Notes: generated from the sequence alone by a model not told the origin. Shown: positions 34,901 to 45,904, counted from the stretch's first letter. The stretch is 64,000 nt of DNA from Alligator mississippiensis (GCF_030867095.1 NC_081829.1:49907036-49971035), one strand, 5' to 3'. Made by a program: numbers and translations.

Positions 34901-37900
34901 CCAAAGGCAAATGGCACAGAAAGTGGCTGTATCTGAAACAAACATTTCTAGATGGGCCAACATTACTTGCAAGTTACTCATCTGCTTCTTCCCTAGTAAT
35001 GTGTGCTCGTTTCCTTGGCACAAGATTGGTCCCCATGCCTGAGCTCCTACAAACAAAGTCTTTATATTGGAATACTAGCCAAAAACCTCCTTCCTCCTCA
35101 GTAGCCAAACAAATGCAGGGGTGGATGTGAGAGAGAGAGAGACAAAAATAAGCTAGTGAATTCTTGTCAGTACCTTAAAAATCTAGTCTGAGATCAATTT
35201 TTTTAAACTACTCAATCCTGGAAGATTGAAAACAGCCTTCAGAAGACTAATATATAAACTAAATTGATGACTGGCCAGACATGTGTGTTGGAGAACCCCT
35301 CCTGAAAAATGAATAATATATATCATGTTTTCCTACACTACAAAATTATTCTATATTTGCTCTGGGTGCAATCTTAATGTGGATAGGGAAGTGACAGTTT
35401 CTTGTTGACATTTGTAGCATTTCCTGTTGCAGGTTGTTTTGCAGGAGGAGCCTTCAAAAATAGCATAGCCTGTAATAGACACTGCAAATTCTTGTTTATC
35501 TTAGTAACAATGTTGCATGACCAGCAGTGTAGCTAACTGGTCACACCTGAAGGCTAATTACTGCATCAATTATTTCATTTCTTCATCATCATGTCAGCAG
35601 TAGAACACAGCCATGTCAAGCAGGGTTCAAAATACTGCTTAATCAAGTTTGAAAAAAGTGTTTATTTTAGTCTGGCTTTTGGTTTGGGTGATCCTTTCTG
35701 ATGCCACCAATCAACAATATTCAGTGGCCCACAAAAGTATGTGTTTGTAGATATTCTCTCGACCATTACTTAACTGAATATTTTTATTTTTTTTTCCTTT
35801 TTAATTTTCACTGATGGGAAGGGATGGACTTCAAATAAAGTAATGCAAACTTTTAAACCTCCCATTCCGTGCCAACTAGCTTCTCATTCAGCTTCCTCTA
35901 ATGGTTCAAAACTGTCCAGCTGTTTCTCAACCAGGCGCTTAAGAACAAAGTAGCACCAAACAACAGGATGTTGCATTTATGTGCTTTAGCCTAGTTCCTG
36001 GGCTTTGTCTAATATGGTCTCTCCCCCTTATAGTGGACAGATTGGATTGGCACTCTGTGAAGTAAATGATAAAATGGCTGGTATTAACAGTGCAACTGAT
36101 AATCACAACTGAGTCTTTCTGAAATATTTTGTTAAGCATACCAGTTACACGTGATGCATTTATCATTGACATCTGCAGAGATGGTAGAAGGCTACAACAT
36201 TTTGCCTACGTAATCCATGGGTTTTTAAGTAGATTTTTCTTAAACTGCTAGGGTAGATGCTGCCTATAAACCCATACTTTAAGTTTGCAAGGTAATGAGT
36301 CTAACTCTTCTTGCTACATAAAGATAAAATCTGAATTAGTGCGTGCAGACAGACCAGCTGATAGGATCTCTGAGTCCTTGGGACTTTTAAGCAAGAGAAA
36401 CAGGGGGCTAGTAATAAACATGACAGACTTGGTAGGCCAGAAAAGTAGACTTCTTTGGAAAACAAAATGAGTAAAGCAGCCCACCCTCTCATCACCCCTT
36501 CCTGGTTTTCTTCCATCAGACAGACCAGTGGACTAAAAGGCACAGTCTTGACCATCACAGCCTGAGTTACCTTTTAGGTTTTCATCACCTGGAGAGATGT
36601 CCAGACCAGATAAAATCAGGGGAGAGGCACTCAGCTGTTGCTCCCACCCCACTCCCTCAGGTTTGGCTGTCACCTGAGCACCACCTGTGGCTGAAAGACA
36701 AGGCAGTTTGCACAAATTATTTCCTGATAGCTCAGATGAGGTGAAATACACTGGCTGCATCCAGACAAGTGTGACTGTGCAATACGTGGTACTGCAGACC
36801 TGTCTATGGTACCACGTATTGCCCATTCACGTGTGTTCTGTGCTGCTGCCTTGCAGCACAGGGTTGGGGGGGGGGGTTTGACCCCCCAAAATCCAGGGGT
36901 CAAAGAAACCGGTGCAGAAAAAAAGTAGGGCAGCACACATGGGGACAGTGTGCATCACCCAAAACTGGAGCCTGGCTGGCTGGAGCTAGGCTTCAAGCTG
37001 CAGGAGTGATGCAGCTGCAGCTTCCCTGGCCTCCAGGACCCCAGGTAAGGCTGCTTGGGTCAGCAACTGTGTTGGCCTCTGCCTCCCCTACCCCACCCGG
37101 GGTAACCAGCCATGCACCAGAGGGCAGATAGCATGAGCATTCCCCAAGGGACCAAATCTCCATGCTCGTCTGGACGTGGCCATTGTGTCCTAATAAAGAC
37201 AAGGCCAGAAGCCGAAAGAGGGAGATACAGGAACTAGCTGCAGAATGATCGGTGCAGTCCCACAGCTCAACTAAATTTAATGAATCAGTTCCCAGAAAGG
37301 CATGTTATGGAGGATGGGGGAAATCTCATGCCCAGCTAACCCCACACATGATGTCTTATCTACCAGCAAGCTGTTCTTTGGTGAAGGATGCACACGAGGT
37401 GATGCATATTCCAAACATATGCTTGGAACAGTCATAACTGAAGGGTAATAAGTTGCATGAATTACTCTATCCTATTGCAGGCCTGGGCCAATTTTAAGCA
37501 GGCCAAATCTCGTGCAGTAATAGGCAAATCTCCCATGCATGTCTGAGGATTTCAGGAAAGTGGGTTAGTACTGATGAGCCTCCTGGTTATTGGTCTGAAA
37601 CACAGCAAGGAGGAGCTTAGTCAGAAATAGTCTAAGTAAGTTTTAATTGTTGAAGGCTAACGTAGAGCATAAAGTCATAATTCTAATGGAAGCCAGTTCC
37701 TCAGAACAGCTGTGCTAAACCAGTTTTTTGACATTTATCGAACACTAACACACATTGTTTACTGATATAATTATGTAGCTGTGGTGGCTGTCACTACTAT
37801 GTACTCATACACAGTGTTTATATAAAAAAGTGCACATGGTCACTGTGAGCAGGGTCCTCTGTGTTGTCAGATCTGCCCAGAACGCTTGTCCGCACAGCCT

Positions 37901-40900
37901 TACACAGCAAGTCTTGCAGGAGATGCAAGTACAGGGGAAATACTTAAGTCTGAGGCTGGTGTATGAGAGCTAAGACCCCCTTGAGTATCCAAACAGCTGT
38001 ATTTGCTACTTACTTTAAAACAGTTTTAGCTTCAACTCTAATTATAGTAACACTACTCTTATTTTCAAGGCTCATCAGCAGAGCAGAAAAGCTGACCGGT
38101 TGTTGGCAGCAGGAAAATATGAAGAAGCAATTTCTTGTCACCAAAAGGCAGCTGGTGAGTAGGCACCGCTGATGCTCATAGCCCAGTTTCCAAATGCCTC
38201 ATCTGAAGTTGGTCAGTCCTAGTAACTAGACATACTGTTTTATGTACTTGGAAAAACTAAAGTCTGGGGCTTCTGCTGGAATGTGATGTTTATTTTTAAT
38301 TGTTGGTACATTAGTTTGACACTTCAATAACTTCCTTACTTGGAATTACAGGCTTTGTCCGTGCAGTGTGGCAAGTGTGTAACTTGTTTACCAAAAGTTT
38401 GTGGCTGACTGGTACTTGGTTATATTAATCTACTTAAGGGATCGGTTGCTGGCACCAGAAAAGCTCTTCTTCTAAGGGGTAACAAGTTCAGCTTCTATAG
38501 GTTATAAATCAAATGCCAGGAAACTCTGTAGATCCATCTTTATTGATGGCTGGACAGTCTTCCCTTCTGCATTGGAACTTAGTTTATTTAGCTTCTACCT
38601 TAAGCACACGTTTAGATGTTCATATTTGATAATGCATGGATATGCAGCTGGCAGTAGGGTACAATTGGTGTCTAGTAGTTGGAGGCATCTGCTTTAGAGG
38701 GATGGGAGGGAGGAAGAGGGAGTTAACTGGCACTAGTAGCAGGTTGCAGACAGCGGTTAGCTCTTGTATGGAGGCAGCAGATAAGTGACTATTTCAAGTG
38801 GTGCAGGCTGAAAAATGGGACACTTTTAGCAGATTCTGCTAAGTGTGACAGTGGCCAGTAAGGGCGTGCAAAATGGGCCGTATTCAATTCGGATTGGCCC
38901 AAATCGGGGACAGTGATTTGATTCATTGATTTGGATCACTGTTCCCAATTCTATTTAGCTGAATCAGATGATTTGATGCTCATTCAAAAAACCAGCGATT
39001 CGGCCATAGACACAGCTCTAAACGTTTTTTCTATATACCTCAAGGTAGCAGGCAGCTCGTGAATGCTGCAATGCTGGGGTAGATGGAGTGTCCCACAGGA
39101 GTGCTGCCTCCCCCACTCCGTGTGCTCCCTGGCGGATCCAGAAGTGCTTCTGGTCCACTTCTGGGTCTGCTGCCAAGCATGCTGGGGAGCCCCCTACGCT
39201 CCTGTGGGACACTCTATCCACCCTAGCATCACAGCATTCATGAGCCACCTGCTACCTTGAGGTAAGTAGAAAAAAAGTTAAAGCTGTGTCTACAGCTGAA
39301 TCTCCGGATCTCTCCGAATCGATTCGGAGAGTTCCAATCCAATTCAGAGAGATTAAAGGGTCTCCTGATTCGATTTGATTCAGCCACCGAATCAGGTCGA
39401 AACTTCACACAGCCCTAGTGGCCAGTCCCTGAGAATAGTCGCTATGGGGTGAGGGAGGGGGTTAACAAAATCTGTGAGTGTGAGATTAGTGAAACAAACA
39501 AAATATTTACCTGGGCCATTACTTAACCACTCTTCTACACTTTCCACCCCGCAAGTGTCCTAGGCACTGACCTGACCACTCTGCAACCTGCTAGTAGTGC
39601 CAGTTAACTCCCTCTTCCTCCCACCCCTGTGGAGAAATGTCACATAGACAACACTGTTTTTGTGCTTGAGGGGTTAAGTCCTATCGGAGTCTGGCTGTGT
39701 TGTTGCTGAGCTTTCTCTGACAAGCTGAGAAGTTGGGGAAGAATAGAAGTTGTAGAAGAATGCAGACAAGTAGTGGATCCGCACAAGCAGAGACATCACT
39801 TACAGGTGGTGGTGTGTAAAGAATGACCTTTAAGACTTTGAGCTCTGAGTAGAGACACTAGAAAATCAGCAAGCACCTTCTTAGCACTGCACTTGTGTGC
39901 TTCAGCCAATGGATTCTGTGTTAAGAAAAGCTTTACCTTTTAGCTTTAGAGAGCATTCTAGCTTTCACAACTCTGCCTAAAGTCTTTCCCAACGTGTCTG
40001 TTTTTTGTGCAGCATACCTTACCGAAGCCATGAAGCTGACGCAGTCAGAGCAGGTGAGATTCCATTTAGCTTCAATTCTAACTACAGCTGCTGGGAAACG
40101 GAGAAGGCACAACTGTGCACCCCTAACTCTGTCCCTTGGACATGTGCAATCCCCTGTGTTCCAGTGTCATCAGGCCCCTCAATTACTGCACAGTGGATCC
40201 TAACTTCAACTTAAATTTCCAAGGCACAAATTGCTGGTAGAGTAGCCAGGGACAGGAACCATGTAATTCCTCCCCCGCCTTGAAAACAATTGGGCTCCAC
40301 AGAACAGAGGCAGTATAAAAACTGAATTGCCTAAACAATTTTCCCAAACCTTCCCATGATGCAAGAGGAATCTTCAGGTAGTTGGTTAAGTGGTCTTCCT
40401 GGCTCTCATCTTTTAGTTTTTAAAGAAGCACAACTGCGATCAACATCTGTTGGAGCTAGGCAAGGGAAAAAGTTGAATGCAACATCAGAACAAGTGTCAC
40501 TGGACGTCTTTTTTTTTTTTTTTTTTTCCCCCCTTCAGCAAGGACCATTTCTATAGCAAATGACCATTTTCACTGCAAGGTACAAAGTTACATTATCATG
40601 ATAAGGGAGAAGGCAACTTCCCCCTCATCCTCTTGTCCTTGGGATTGAGTGACACGTGTCTTCAGGAAGAGATCTAAGCTGGGCCAGCAGTTCAGTGGCT
40701 TAGGAAGTTCTGAGCAAGTTGTGGTCAGACTGGTTAGTTAGTTACCTTAGCATTAACTGCCACCACCTAACCTAGCATGTGAGCCATGCACTACAGCAAT
40801 AGGATTCTTTTTCTAAAAAAATTCACATTTTTCAATTACTTCTCCACTGAATTAATAAACACATTTCAGCTAACACTTCTCTATTTTTCTACTTACCTCA

Positions 40901-41900
40901 GTTAGGCTCATAGTTGTTCCCCTTACGTGTTCATAGACCGATTCAGTTTTTGGACTTCTTTCGATCACACTTAACAATACCATTCCACTAATAAATTGTA
41001 GCTCTGCAGAATTCAGTGGTATGATGTCTAATTCTACTGTGCTTGGGAACATTGGGCATTCACTGGTATATTATCTATATAACATGCAAAGTTTCCCTTC
41101 AGGCAGGTCTGCCAAAATATTCAAGCAAATAAAGTTATACAAGCTTAACTGTTAATTCAGCCAATCTTGTTCTTGCACAGGCTCAACTATCACTGGAATT
41201 ACAAAGGGATAGTCATATGAAACACATACTGCTCATCCAGGAGAGGTGGAAAAGAGCAAAGAGGGAAGAAAGGCTAAAAGTCCAACAGAATGTAGACAAG
41301 GATATAGCTGCCCATCTTCAGACTTCCTATAAGCCATCAGCTCAAGAGTCTGATGACCAAAATGTATTGGTTACTACTACTCAAAAATACAGCCCTTCCT
41401 CGGAGAAGCATCTACAGGAAATTCAGGGAGTCTTTGACAGGGACCCAGATACACTGTTGTTTCTGCTTCAGAAAAAAAAGGAGCCATTGGAAATGTGTAT
41501 TGGGAGCAAAGCTCCAAAAGATGACAAAACAATAATAGAGGAGCAGGCAACCAAAATTGCAGATTTGAAACGGCATGTGGAATTTCTTGTAGCTGAAAAT
41601 GAGCAATTGAGGAGAGAGAACAAGCAGCTGAAAGCAGAACGGGCAAAACTCATCAAATCCCCAGTGGAGAAAGAGCTGGATGTTGATGCCGACTTTGTGG
41701 AGAAATCTGAGTTATGGGGTCTTCAGCAGCATTCAGAAACTACTGCTACATCAGCCTCAACTTGGCAGAAGTTTGCAGCCAATGCTGGGAAGGCTAAAGA
41801 CATTCCAATACCTAATCTCCCTCCTTTGGACATTCCATCACCCGAGCTTCCTCTTTTGGAGCTCTCAGAGGATATATTAAAAGGACTCATGGATAGTTAA
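25575..41900 (+). CDS. NRBF2: NRBF2, nuclear receptor-binding factor 2 (four coding exons, complete)
   Basis: Coding exons are 25575-25604, 38070-38154, 40013-40053 and 41181-41900. All introns are GT-AG, and the joined product has 291 residues against 287 recalled for human. NRBF2 is a subunit of PI3-kinase complex I (VPS34, VPS15, Beclin 1, ATG14) that acts in autophagosome formation. It was first found as a binder of nuclear receptors such as PPARalpha and RXRalpha. Visible parts are an N-terminal MIT domain (about residues 5-85, with [17 protein letters not shown] and [15 protein letters not shown]), an LXXLL nuclear-receptor box (LLFLL, 144-148), a coiled coil (about 169-211, [20 protein letters not shown]) and a conserved tail ([19 protein letters not shown]). 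The start follows [10 protein letters not shown] in a good Kozak context. No damage is seen. Confidence 0.97.
25605..26847 (+). other. NRBF2 intron 1, first part
   Basis: Begins GC-rich (CpG island shore, to about 25,930), then ordinary AT-rich intron DNA with no named repeat. Open frames at 25,496-26,222 run across the exon 1 donor site and have no family match. Confidence 0.7.
26856..27965. mobile_element. hAT non-autonomous transposon in NRBF2 intron 1
   Basis: Ends are TGGAGGTGCATTG on the left and the complement of TAGGGGTGCACTAAT on the right. A perfect 8-bp duplication GTACAAAG flanks them (26848-26855 and 27966-27973). Sub-terminal zones carry 'accgataaaagg', 'tatcagcaattggc' and 'ggccgatacggc', typical of a reptilian hAT family built on cggccgat phrases. 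The 1,110-bp copy has a GC-rich core with no transposase and carries a nested insertion at 27272-27382. Confidence 0.9.
27272..27382. mobile_element. Short element of the 'tgtagggggtgcac' family nested in the hAT copy
   Basis: Shares 'tgtagggggtgcac', 'gcaccccctgag' and 'gaggcaccagtcaccca' with 12544-12847 but lacks most of its centre. Flanked by the 7-bp direct repeat gcattgg (27265-27271 and 27384-27390; one base separates the right copy from the element). It inserted after the host hAT copy did. Confidence 0.6.
27974..29475 (+). other. NRBF2 intron 1, middle part
   Basis: AT-rich intron DNA. I see no additional exon and no repeat I can name. Confidence 0.5.
29476..29608. mobile_element. 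Short hAT-like MITE
   Basis: Left 'cagctctttctcaacggggc' and right 'cctattgagaaccactg' are inverted versions of the common CAGTGGTTCTCAA hAT end. The interior is short and non-coding. Flanking 8-mers do not match, so it is old or the left border is imprecise. Confidence 0.5.
29609..31955 (+). other. NRBF2 intron 1, unique-looking DNA
   Basis: AT-rich with no recognised gene or repeat. A 141-codon minus-strand frame (30046-30471) has no family resemblance and is taken as chance. Confidence 0.5.
31960..32308 (+). mobile_element. Old CR1 LINE fragment (C-terminal part of ORF2)
   Basis: The DNA still reads as the CR1 ORF2 tail: 'ggagaagagaagcttggcgg' (EKRSLA), 'atgagctttaaattcatgaa' (SFKFMK), and at the end 'agcaagttagacaaacactt' (SKLDKHL) with 'ggctgggattgtttag' (AGIV, stop). 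It is diverged and full of small changes. The usual CR1 3' tail does not follow directly; a matching tail is found at 33750-33815. Confidence 0.75.
32309..33165. repeat. Composite GC-rich repeat splitting the old CR1
   Basis: Left portion 'gccatgttagtctgaagtc', then 'cacctttatagactaac', and right portion 'tttcatcagatgctctgaag' (33128-33148) belong to one reptilian repeat that I know by phrase. They are separated by a GC-rich block (about 32,380-33,080) ending 'gcaaataaagtgttatgg'. Several runs of C (C15 at about 32768) lie inside. Long open frames here are spurious. Confidence 0.5.
33327..33509. mobile_element. hAT MITE with perfect 8-bp duplication
   Basis: Starts CAGTGGTTTTCAATC and ends with CCACTG. 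It is flanked by AGGTAATG on both sides (33319-33326 and 33510-33517). The 183-bp interior has no coding content. Confidence 0.8.
33750..33815 (+). mobile_element. CR1 3' tail fragment
   Basis: 'gaactaaatgacctcctgag', then 'gtcccttacagctctaattt' is the classic CR1 3' untranslated end. It probably belongs to the CR1 body at 31960-32308, moved away by later insertions. Confidence 0.7.
33818..36750 (+). other. NRBF2 intron 1, unique-looking DNA
   Basis: AT-rich intron sequence with no recognised exon or repeat. The stretch about 35,400-35,600 reads as clean unique DNA and could include conserved non-coding sequence, which cannot be judged without alignment. Confidence 0.45.
36753..37181. mobile_element. 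Non-autonomous DNA transposon with 'gtccagacgagc' ends
   Basis: Inverted ends are GGCTGCATCCAGACAAGTGTG on the left and the complement of GGCCACGTCCAGACGAGCATG on the right. An internal hairpin near the left end pairs 'caatacgtggtact' with 'ggtaccacgtattg' (about 36779-36820). The 429-bp copy has no coding content, and no target-site duplication was found. Confidence 0.65.
37182..38069 (+). other. NRBF2 intron 1, last part
   Basis: Ordinary intron DNA. The acceptor before exon 2 is TTTTCAAG at 38062-38069 with a modest pyrimidine tract. Confidence 0.6.
38070..38154 (+). CDS. NRBF2: NRBF2 coding exon 2 (MIT domain)
   Basis: 85 bases encode [20 protein letters not shown] and then ISCHQKAA, plus the first base of an Ala codon. 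The acceptor AG lies at 38068-38069 and the donor GTGAGT at 38155. This is the first helical part of the MIT domain, which contacts ATG14 in the autophagy kinase complex. The match to the human protein as I recall it is near-identical, differing at a few residues. Confidence 0.95.
38704..39622. repeat. Inverted repeat arms in NRBF2 intron 2 enclosing a hAT copy
   Basis: A segment within 38704-38750 reappears inverted at 39580-39622. Over 43 bp ('ggaggaagagggagttaact', 'ggcactagtagcaggttgca') I see one mismatch. The hAT element 38859-39417 sits between the arms. The structure may be a foldback transposon later hit by the hAT copy. Confidence 0.6.
38859..39417. mobile_element. hAT non-autonomous transposon ('gattcgattcgg' family), hairpin core
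   Basis: Ends are TAAGGGCGTGCAAAATGG on the left and the complement of TAGGGCTGTGTGAAG on the right. A perfect duplication GTGGCCAG flanks them (38851-38858 and 39418-39425). The core is a long imperfect inverted repeat: arms about 39010-39110 and 39195-39290 pair 'ctcaaggtagcaggcagctc' and 'gagtgtcccacaggag' with their complements. The outer zones match 9709-10720, but the centre is different. No transposase. Confidence 0.9.
40013..40053 (+). CDS. NRBF2: NRBF2 coding exon 3 (MIT domain)
   Basis: A 41-base exon, 'ca' completing the Ala codon and then [13 protein letters not shown]. Acceptor TTTTTTGTGCAG, donor GTGAGA. The small size and phases (1 in, 0 out) join exon 2 and exon 4 exactly in frame. 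Confidence 0.95.
40054..41180 (+). other. NRBF2 intron 3
   Basis: 1,127 bases. Contains a poly(T)/poly(C) run at about 40,508-40,534. No other repeat or exon recognised. Confidence 0.7.
41181..41900 (+). CDS. NRBF2: NRBF2 coding exon 4 (rest of MIT, coiled coil, C-terminus)
   Basis: 239 codons plus TAA, starting [20 protein letters not shown] after the acceptor TTCTTGCACAG. It holds the last MIT helix, a flexible Ser/Gln-rich linker, the conserved [17 protein letters not shown] segment with the LXXLL box, the [20 protein letters not shown] coiled coil and the conserved end [10 protein letters not shown]. No frameshift or stop. Confidence 0.97.
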   Translation, partial: AQLSLELQRDSHMKHILLIQERWKRAKREERLKVQQNVDKDIAAHLQTSYKPSAQESDDQNVLVTTTQKYSPSSEKHLQEIQGVFDRDPDTLLFLLQKKKEPLEMCIGSKAPKDDKTIIEEQATKIADLKRHVEFLVAENEQLRRENKQLKAERAKLIKSPVEKELDVDADFVEKSELWGLQQHSETTATSASTWQKFAANAGKAKDIPIPNLPPLDIPSPELPLLELSEDILKGLMDS

Positions 41901-42800
41901 ACAAAGGCCATGAGAAGTGGTCAGTGCAGTTAAGGAAGATGAGAAAAGGGAAGAACCCTGGGACAGTGGTGATCCAAGGGTAGCAATAGCCCTATGGTGG
42001 GAGAAAAGGCACAGCAGCAACTTTTCCACTGTGAAATACAGGTCCTAGCTAATCTATTTCACAGAGCTGAAGGGTACTGAAACTGGCTTAAAAAGGAGGG
42101 AAAAAAGCAAGTTCTTCAGTCCTCCTGACATTTCAAACCAAGTGAGTGGCATTGGAGAACACTTCAAACAGCACAATCCTTCAGGGTTTTTAAGTACATT
42201 ATATGTAATAGCTATATCTAGAATGCCATGAACAGAACTGGTTGCCAGATGGCTGCCACTTCATATTGAAAATGGCTCTCTCTCTCTCTCTCTCTCTCTC
42301 TCATGTGTATGCATTTTCATATACACACTTATGGACAAGTTTGCTAATTTAGTGCTGGTGCAACTCAGACACCTCCAGATGGATCTACATGCCACATGCT
42401 CTGTGCTCCTGATACTGTTAACCTCAGATCAGTCAGGAGAGAATTAATTTTCGACTTTATGAAGGAACCAAGTTTTTAGTTCTGTGAGGATTTTTTTTAG
42501 TTCTCTGTTTACATGACTAATCAGGGTGCATCAAATCTACTTTGATTTCTGTTTAAAAAAAAAAAAAAGACATTGTCTAAGAAAATATACTCAAGGAAAT
42601 CTGGTTTTCTGAGCTGCACGAACGGAAGTAATACTTAGCTGACAGTAATTGATTGAAAAAAAAATGGTTTGTTTACATCTACATTAGCTAGGAGGAGGAT
42701 GAAACTAAGATGTTCTATGCTACACTCTTAAGCTGAACACTGCAATAACGATAACAGTCTTTTCAACTGTTGCAGAGTCATTAAAGAAAAAGATTCATGC
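41901..42800 (+). other. NRBF2 3' UTR (probable extent)
   Basis: The stop codon is followed by non-coding DNA with a (CT)n microsatellite at about 42,276-42,302. A candidate polyadenylation signal ATTAAA lies at 42780-42785, giving an 890-base 3' UTR. A later AATAAA at 44013-44018 would give a longer form. RNA data would be needed to choose. Confidence 0.5.
42276..42302. repeat. (CT)n microsatellite
   Basis: Uninterrupted CT units in the presumed NRBF2 3' UTR. Confidence 0.95.
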
Positions 42801-43109
42801 TGTCGCTGACATATACATAGAGAAACAGTGACTGAACGTCTGTAGCCTCTCCACTGTCAGTGAGTAAAGCAGTGTTAGCATAAGGTGAGGAATTCTTGGC
42901 AGTATATGAAATGACTCAGCTCAGTCTGGTTCTTATGATGCAGATCAGGTGCCTAGCAAAGCAGCAGAGACTGCAGGATGTACTTCACCCCAAGAGTTTG
43001 TCTTGAAGTGAGAAGACTGTCTCCCCACAGGAGCTTTAGGAATGTGCAGGATTTAAGTTTTTAGTGGTGCTACTATAATGTTTTCAACTGAACACTGTTC
43101 ATACTACAA

Positions 43110-43230
43110 CAGAGGTCAGCAGTCTGTGGGGGCTTTGCCTACACCACACTATAGCCTAGAGGGAGGGAGTTTTGTCTGTGCTGGGCCAAGTCATTCCAGC
43201 CAGTTATGGCAAAAAGGCTGCTGACAGCTG
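43110..43230. mobile_element. Short hAT MITE
   Basis: Starts CAGAGGTCAGCAGTCTGTGG and ends with the complement of CAGCTGTCAGCAGCCTTTTT. Flanking 8-mers tactacaa and tattacat match at 6 of 8. 121 bp, non-coding. Confidence 0.7.
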
Positions 43231-43238
43231 TATTACAT

Positions 43239-44640
43239 AAACTGTTCCAAGCCAACATGTCTTGGTTTAGTGACTAGCTAAACATATGTTTTTTTTTCTT
43301 TTAAATACCTCTTCTTTCCAGAACTGCAGGCTCCTACATCTTGAGTAGCAGCCTTTTGCTGAAAAAAGGTGAAGACCACAATGCTTCTACTTTTATCTCA
43401 TCTGTGCAAAGTTTCTTACCCTGTTGAAGGAGCGCTAAGGAAGAACCATAGAAAAACAGCCAGGACTTGCCCAAGGAAACCCACTCTTGATTCAGTTGTG
43501 CTGTAGTCATAAGCAAACAAGACACATTTTCCACTTCCTGAACATGCTTCTTTAGAGATAGAAAAAGGAGATTTTAAAGCCTTTTGAACAAAACAGTAGT
43601 TATGTTGGCTTGTAAAACGAATGAAAAAAACCCCCAAAAAACACGGTATGCTCCATGGGTAGCTGCTTAAGTAATTTGATTGAACTGCCTGAGATCTGAG
43701 TAACGCAGTGCACGGGGGCAAGTAGTAATAGCTGTCTGTGCTCCTGTACCACCCAGAGCTGTTGCATGGCATTCTCTTGAAGCTCTGCAACAGTAGGTCA
43801 CTGACTCAGGAGCAAGACTGCTGAGGAGCTTGTATGCTGCAGGCATCATAACTTTGCTCTCCCTGTCAACCTGAAAACCCTGTATCTAGTGGACAACATT
43901 TCCTTGAGCATGAGTAATATGTTGCATATTCACCACAGTTTGAGGACCATTGAAGAACCAGGAGAAAGGAAGAAGGCAGTAGCAAGCCTTCAGCTTTATT
44001 CATTCAGTTCATAATAAAGATGAATATTCAAACAAGTATTTCCCTGGCCCTTGGAGGAAACTTCCCACCTCCAAGAAAATCCTTCAGCACGTGACAAGCT
44101 CCGTGGGTATGCCCACAGTAAGTAGCACAAAACACATATTTCTACTTTTCCTCTCCACAAACCTCTACAGCAATTAACCAGAACACCTGGAAGCTTCATT
44201 GGCTTAATATGATGGTCCGAGTCTGTTTATACCTTGATGAACTCTGCACTGAAGGCAGCGTGGCACAAAGTAAGGATGCAGAGCTGGTTCCATGTTGGCC
44301 CCACTCATCCTGCATATTGGGGAAATAGGTTACTTATATGAGCCCCTTCTCACTTCTGTAATAGCAACATTGACACACAGTACTTGGAAATCCTGGAGGA
44401 AAAGCAAAGTGCTGAATATGAACATTTCCAGGCTAATTTATTACTTATACTCTAGAGAACTCCTGCTGTTTTCCAGTTAAAATCTGTATTCAGCTTGAAA
44501 TAAGCATGTGGCCTATTAAAAAGCTGCTGCACACTAATTGTTATGCAAGGTGCCAGATTTCTTAATGGATAACCCTGTAGCTAAGTGTTTCTACTGAATC
44601 CTTTCTTAAGGCCCGTCTCTGGTTAGCTTACACTCTAATA
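43239..44640. other. Region between NRBF2 and JMJD1C, nothing recognised
   Basis: Unique-looking DNA; possible long NRBF2 3' UTR up to about 44,030. No gene or named repeat seen. Confidence 0.45.
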
Positions 44641-44815
44641 CAGGGTTGACAATATTTTGCAACATTTTGTCACCTGTGGCACTTGCAACCTAGCCCATGC
44701 CCTCGCTGCTTCATTTGAAACCTGAGTCACTCCCCCGAGCACTCGCACAGTGCTGCTGCCACCAAAACACAGCAGAAGCCCTGTGGCTCTTTGGCTTGTA
44801 GGTTGCTGACCCCTG
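44641..44815. mobile_element. Short hAT-like MITE
   Basis: Starts CAGGGTTGACAATATTTTG and ends with the complement of CAGGGGTCAGCAACCTAC. 175 bp. Flanking 8-mers agree at only 4 positions, so it is an old copy. Confidence 0.65.
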
Positions 44816-45361
44816 CCGTAACGTTTGTGGATATTGCTCTTTCTCCACAAACATCTCATCCTTTTGTGAATCCTCCTAAGCCCAAGCCCTCAATGAATCA
44901 GTTGGCGATGAGTTATACAGGCTAAAAGTGAGAGGATTTTGCTGTTATCAATTTTGGATGCACTACCTGTTGGATCGTTTCCCGGTTTCTGTGTTGAGAG
45001 TAAATAGGGGTGTGCCCAAATTACTTCCTCTGCTACAGCTAACTCCAGATTACTGTTGTCATATCCATCCTCTAAGAAGTCCCACATTTTTCCTCCTTGC
45101 TGTGGCCTGGTTTTTCTTCCCATGCTGCCTCTGGATTTTTTTCTGTTTTTACCACCTCCTTTGTGAAAAGGACTTTTTTAGAACTGAACCCAGCAGGGCA
45201 GGTGAGGTACACTGCTGATTTGTAGAATGATGATAATTCTTTCAGTTCTCTATTTTCATATAACACTATTTGCTTTTTGACTGTTACCAATGCATTCATT
45301 CTACTTTAACTGAGCTAGTGGCGCCCAGGTTAAACCTTGCTTTGGTTTTCATTGACAGACA

Positions 45362-45377
45362 CTGCCATCTGGTGGAC
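45362..45377 (-). promoter_or_regulatory. Candidate CTCF-binding site
   Basis: 'actgccatctggtgga' is the complement of TCCACCAGATGGCAGT, which fits the CTCF core CCACNAGNNGGC. It lies between two convergent genes. Sequence match only. Confidence 0.35.
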
Positions 45378-45904
45378 ACGCAAAATACTGTTTGTCATAA
45401 GAGCTATTAGTTTTAATTTTCTTAAATAGCATATCGTTTTCTTTTAAATTGCCCACTTCTAGTTATCAATATTGTTCTGTTAGAGAGATAAACATTACAT
45501 GCTGTATAAGCAGTTCAGATCAGCAGAATCTGTGGTTTTTGCTGCTGTAGTTTCAACTTGATCAGACAGACCTGTTAGTTAGGCCTGATCCAAAGCCGAA
45601 TGTAGAAACTCTGATGGGGTTTGAAATCAGATCCAAAAGGCATTGTACTCAACACATCTGTAAAACTCCATGGTCCATAATTTCAGAGTGTCTCACCAAG
45701 AACCAAACTGACATGAGTCCAGACATTGACTTCTATTCCTAGAGCTTACTTCACCACAGGAACCACTGTTTTCTTTGGAAACTAGATATGTTATCCTTGA
45801 TGTATATAGACAGCATAAGCTTTGTAAAAAGAAATTCTAAATACACAGTCTACAAATACATCCCCATAGAGAGAAAAATCAATAGAAATCAGCTGGGAAG
45901 TGAC

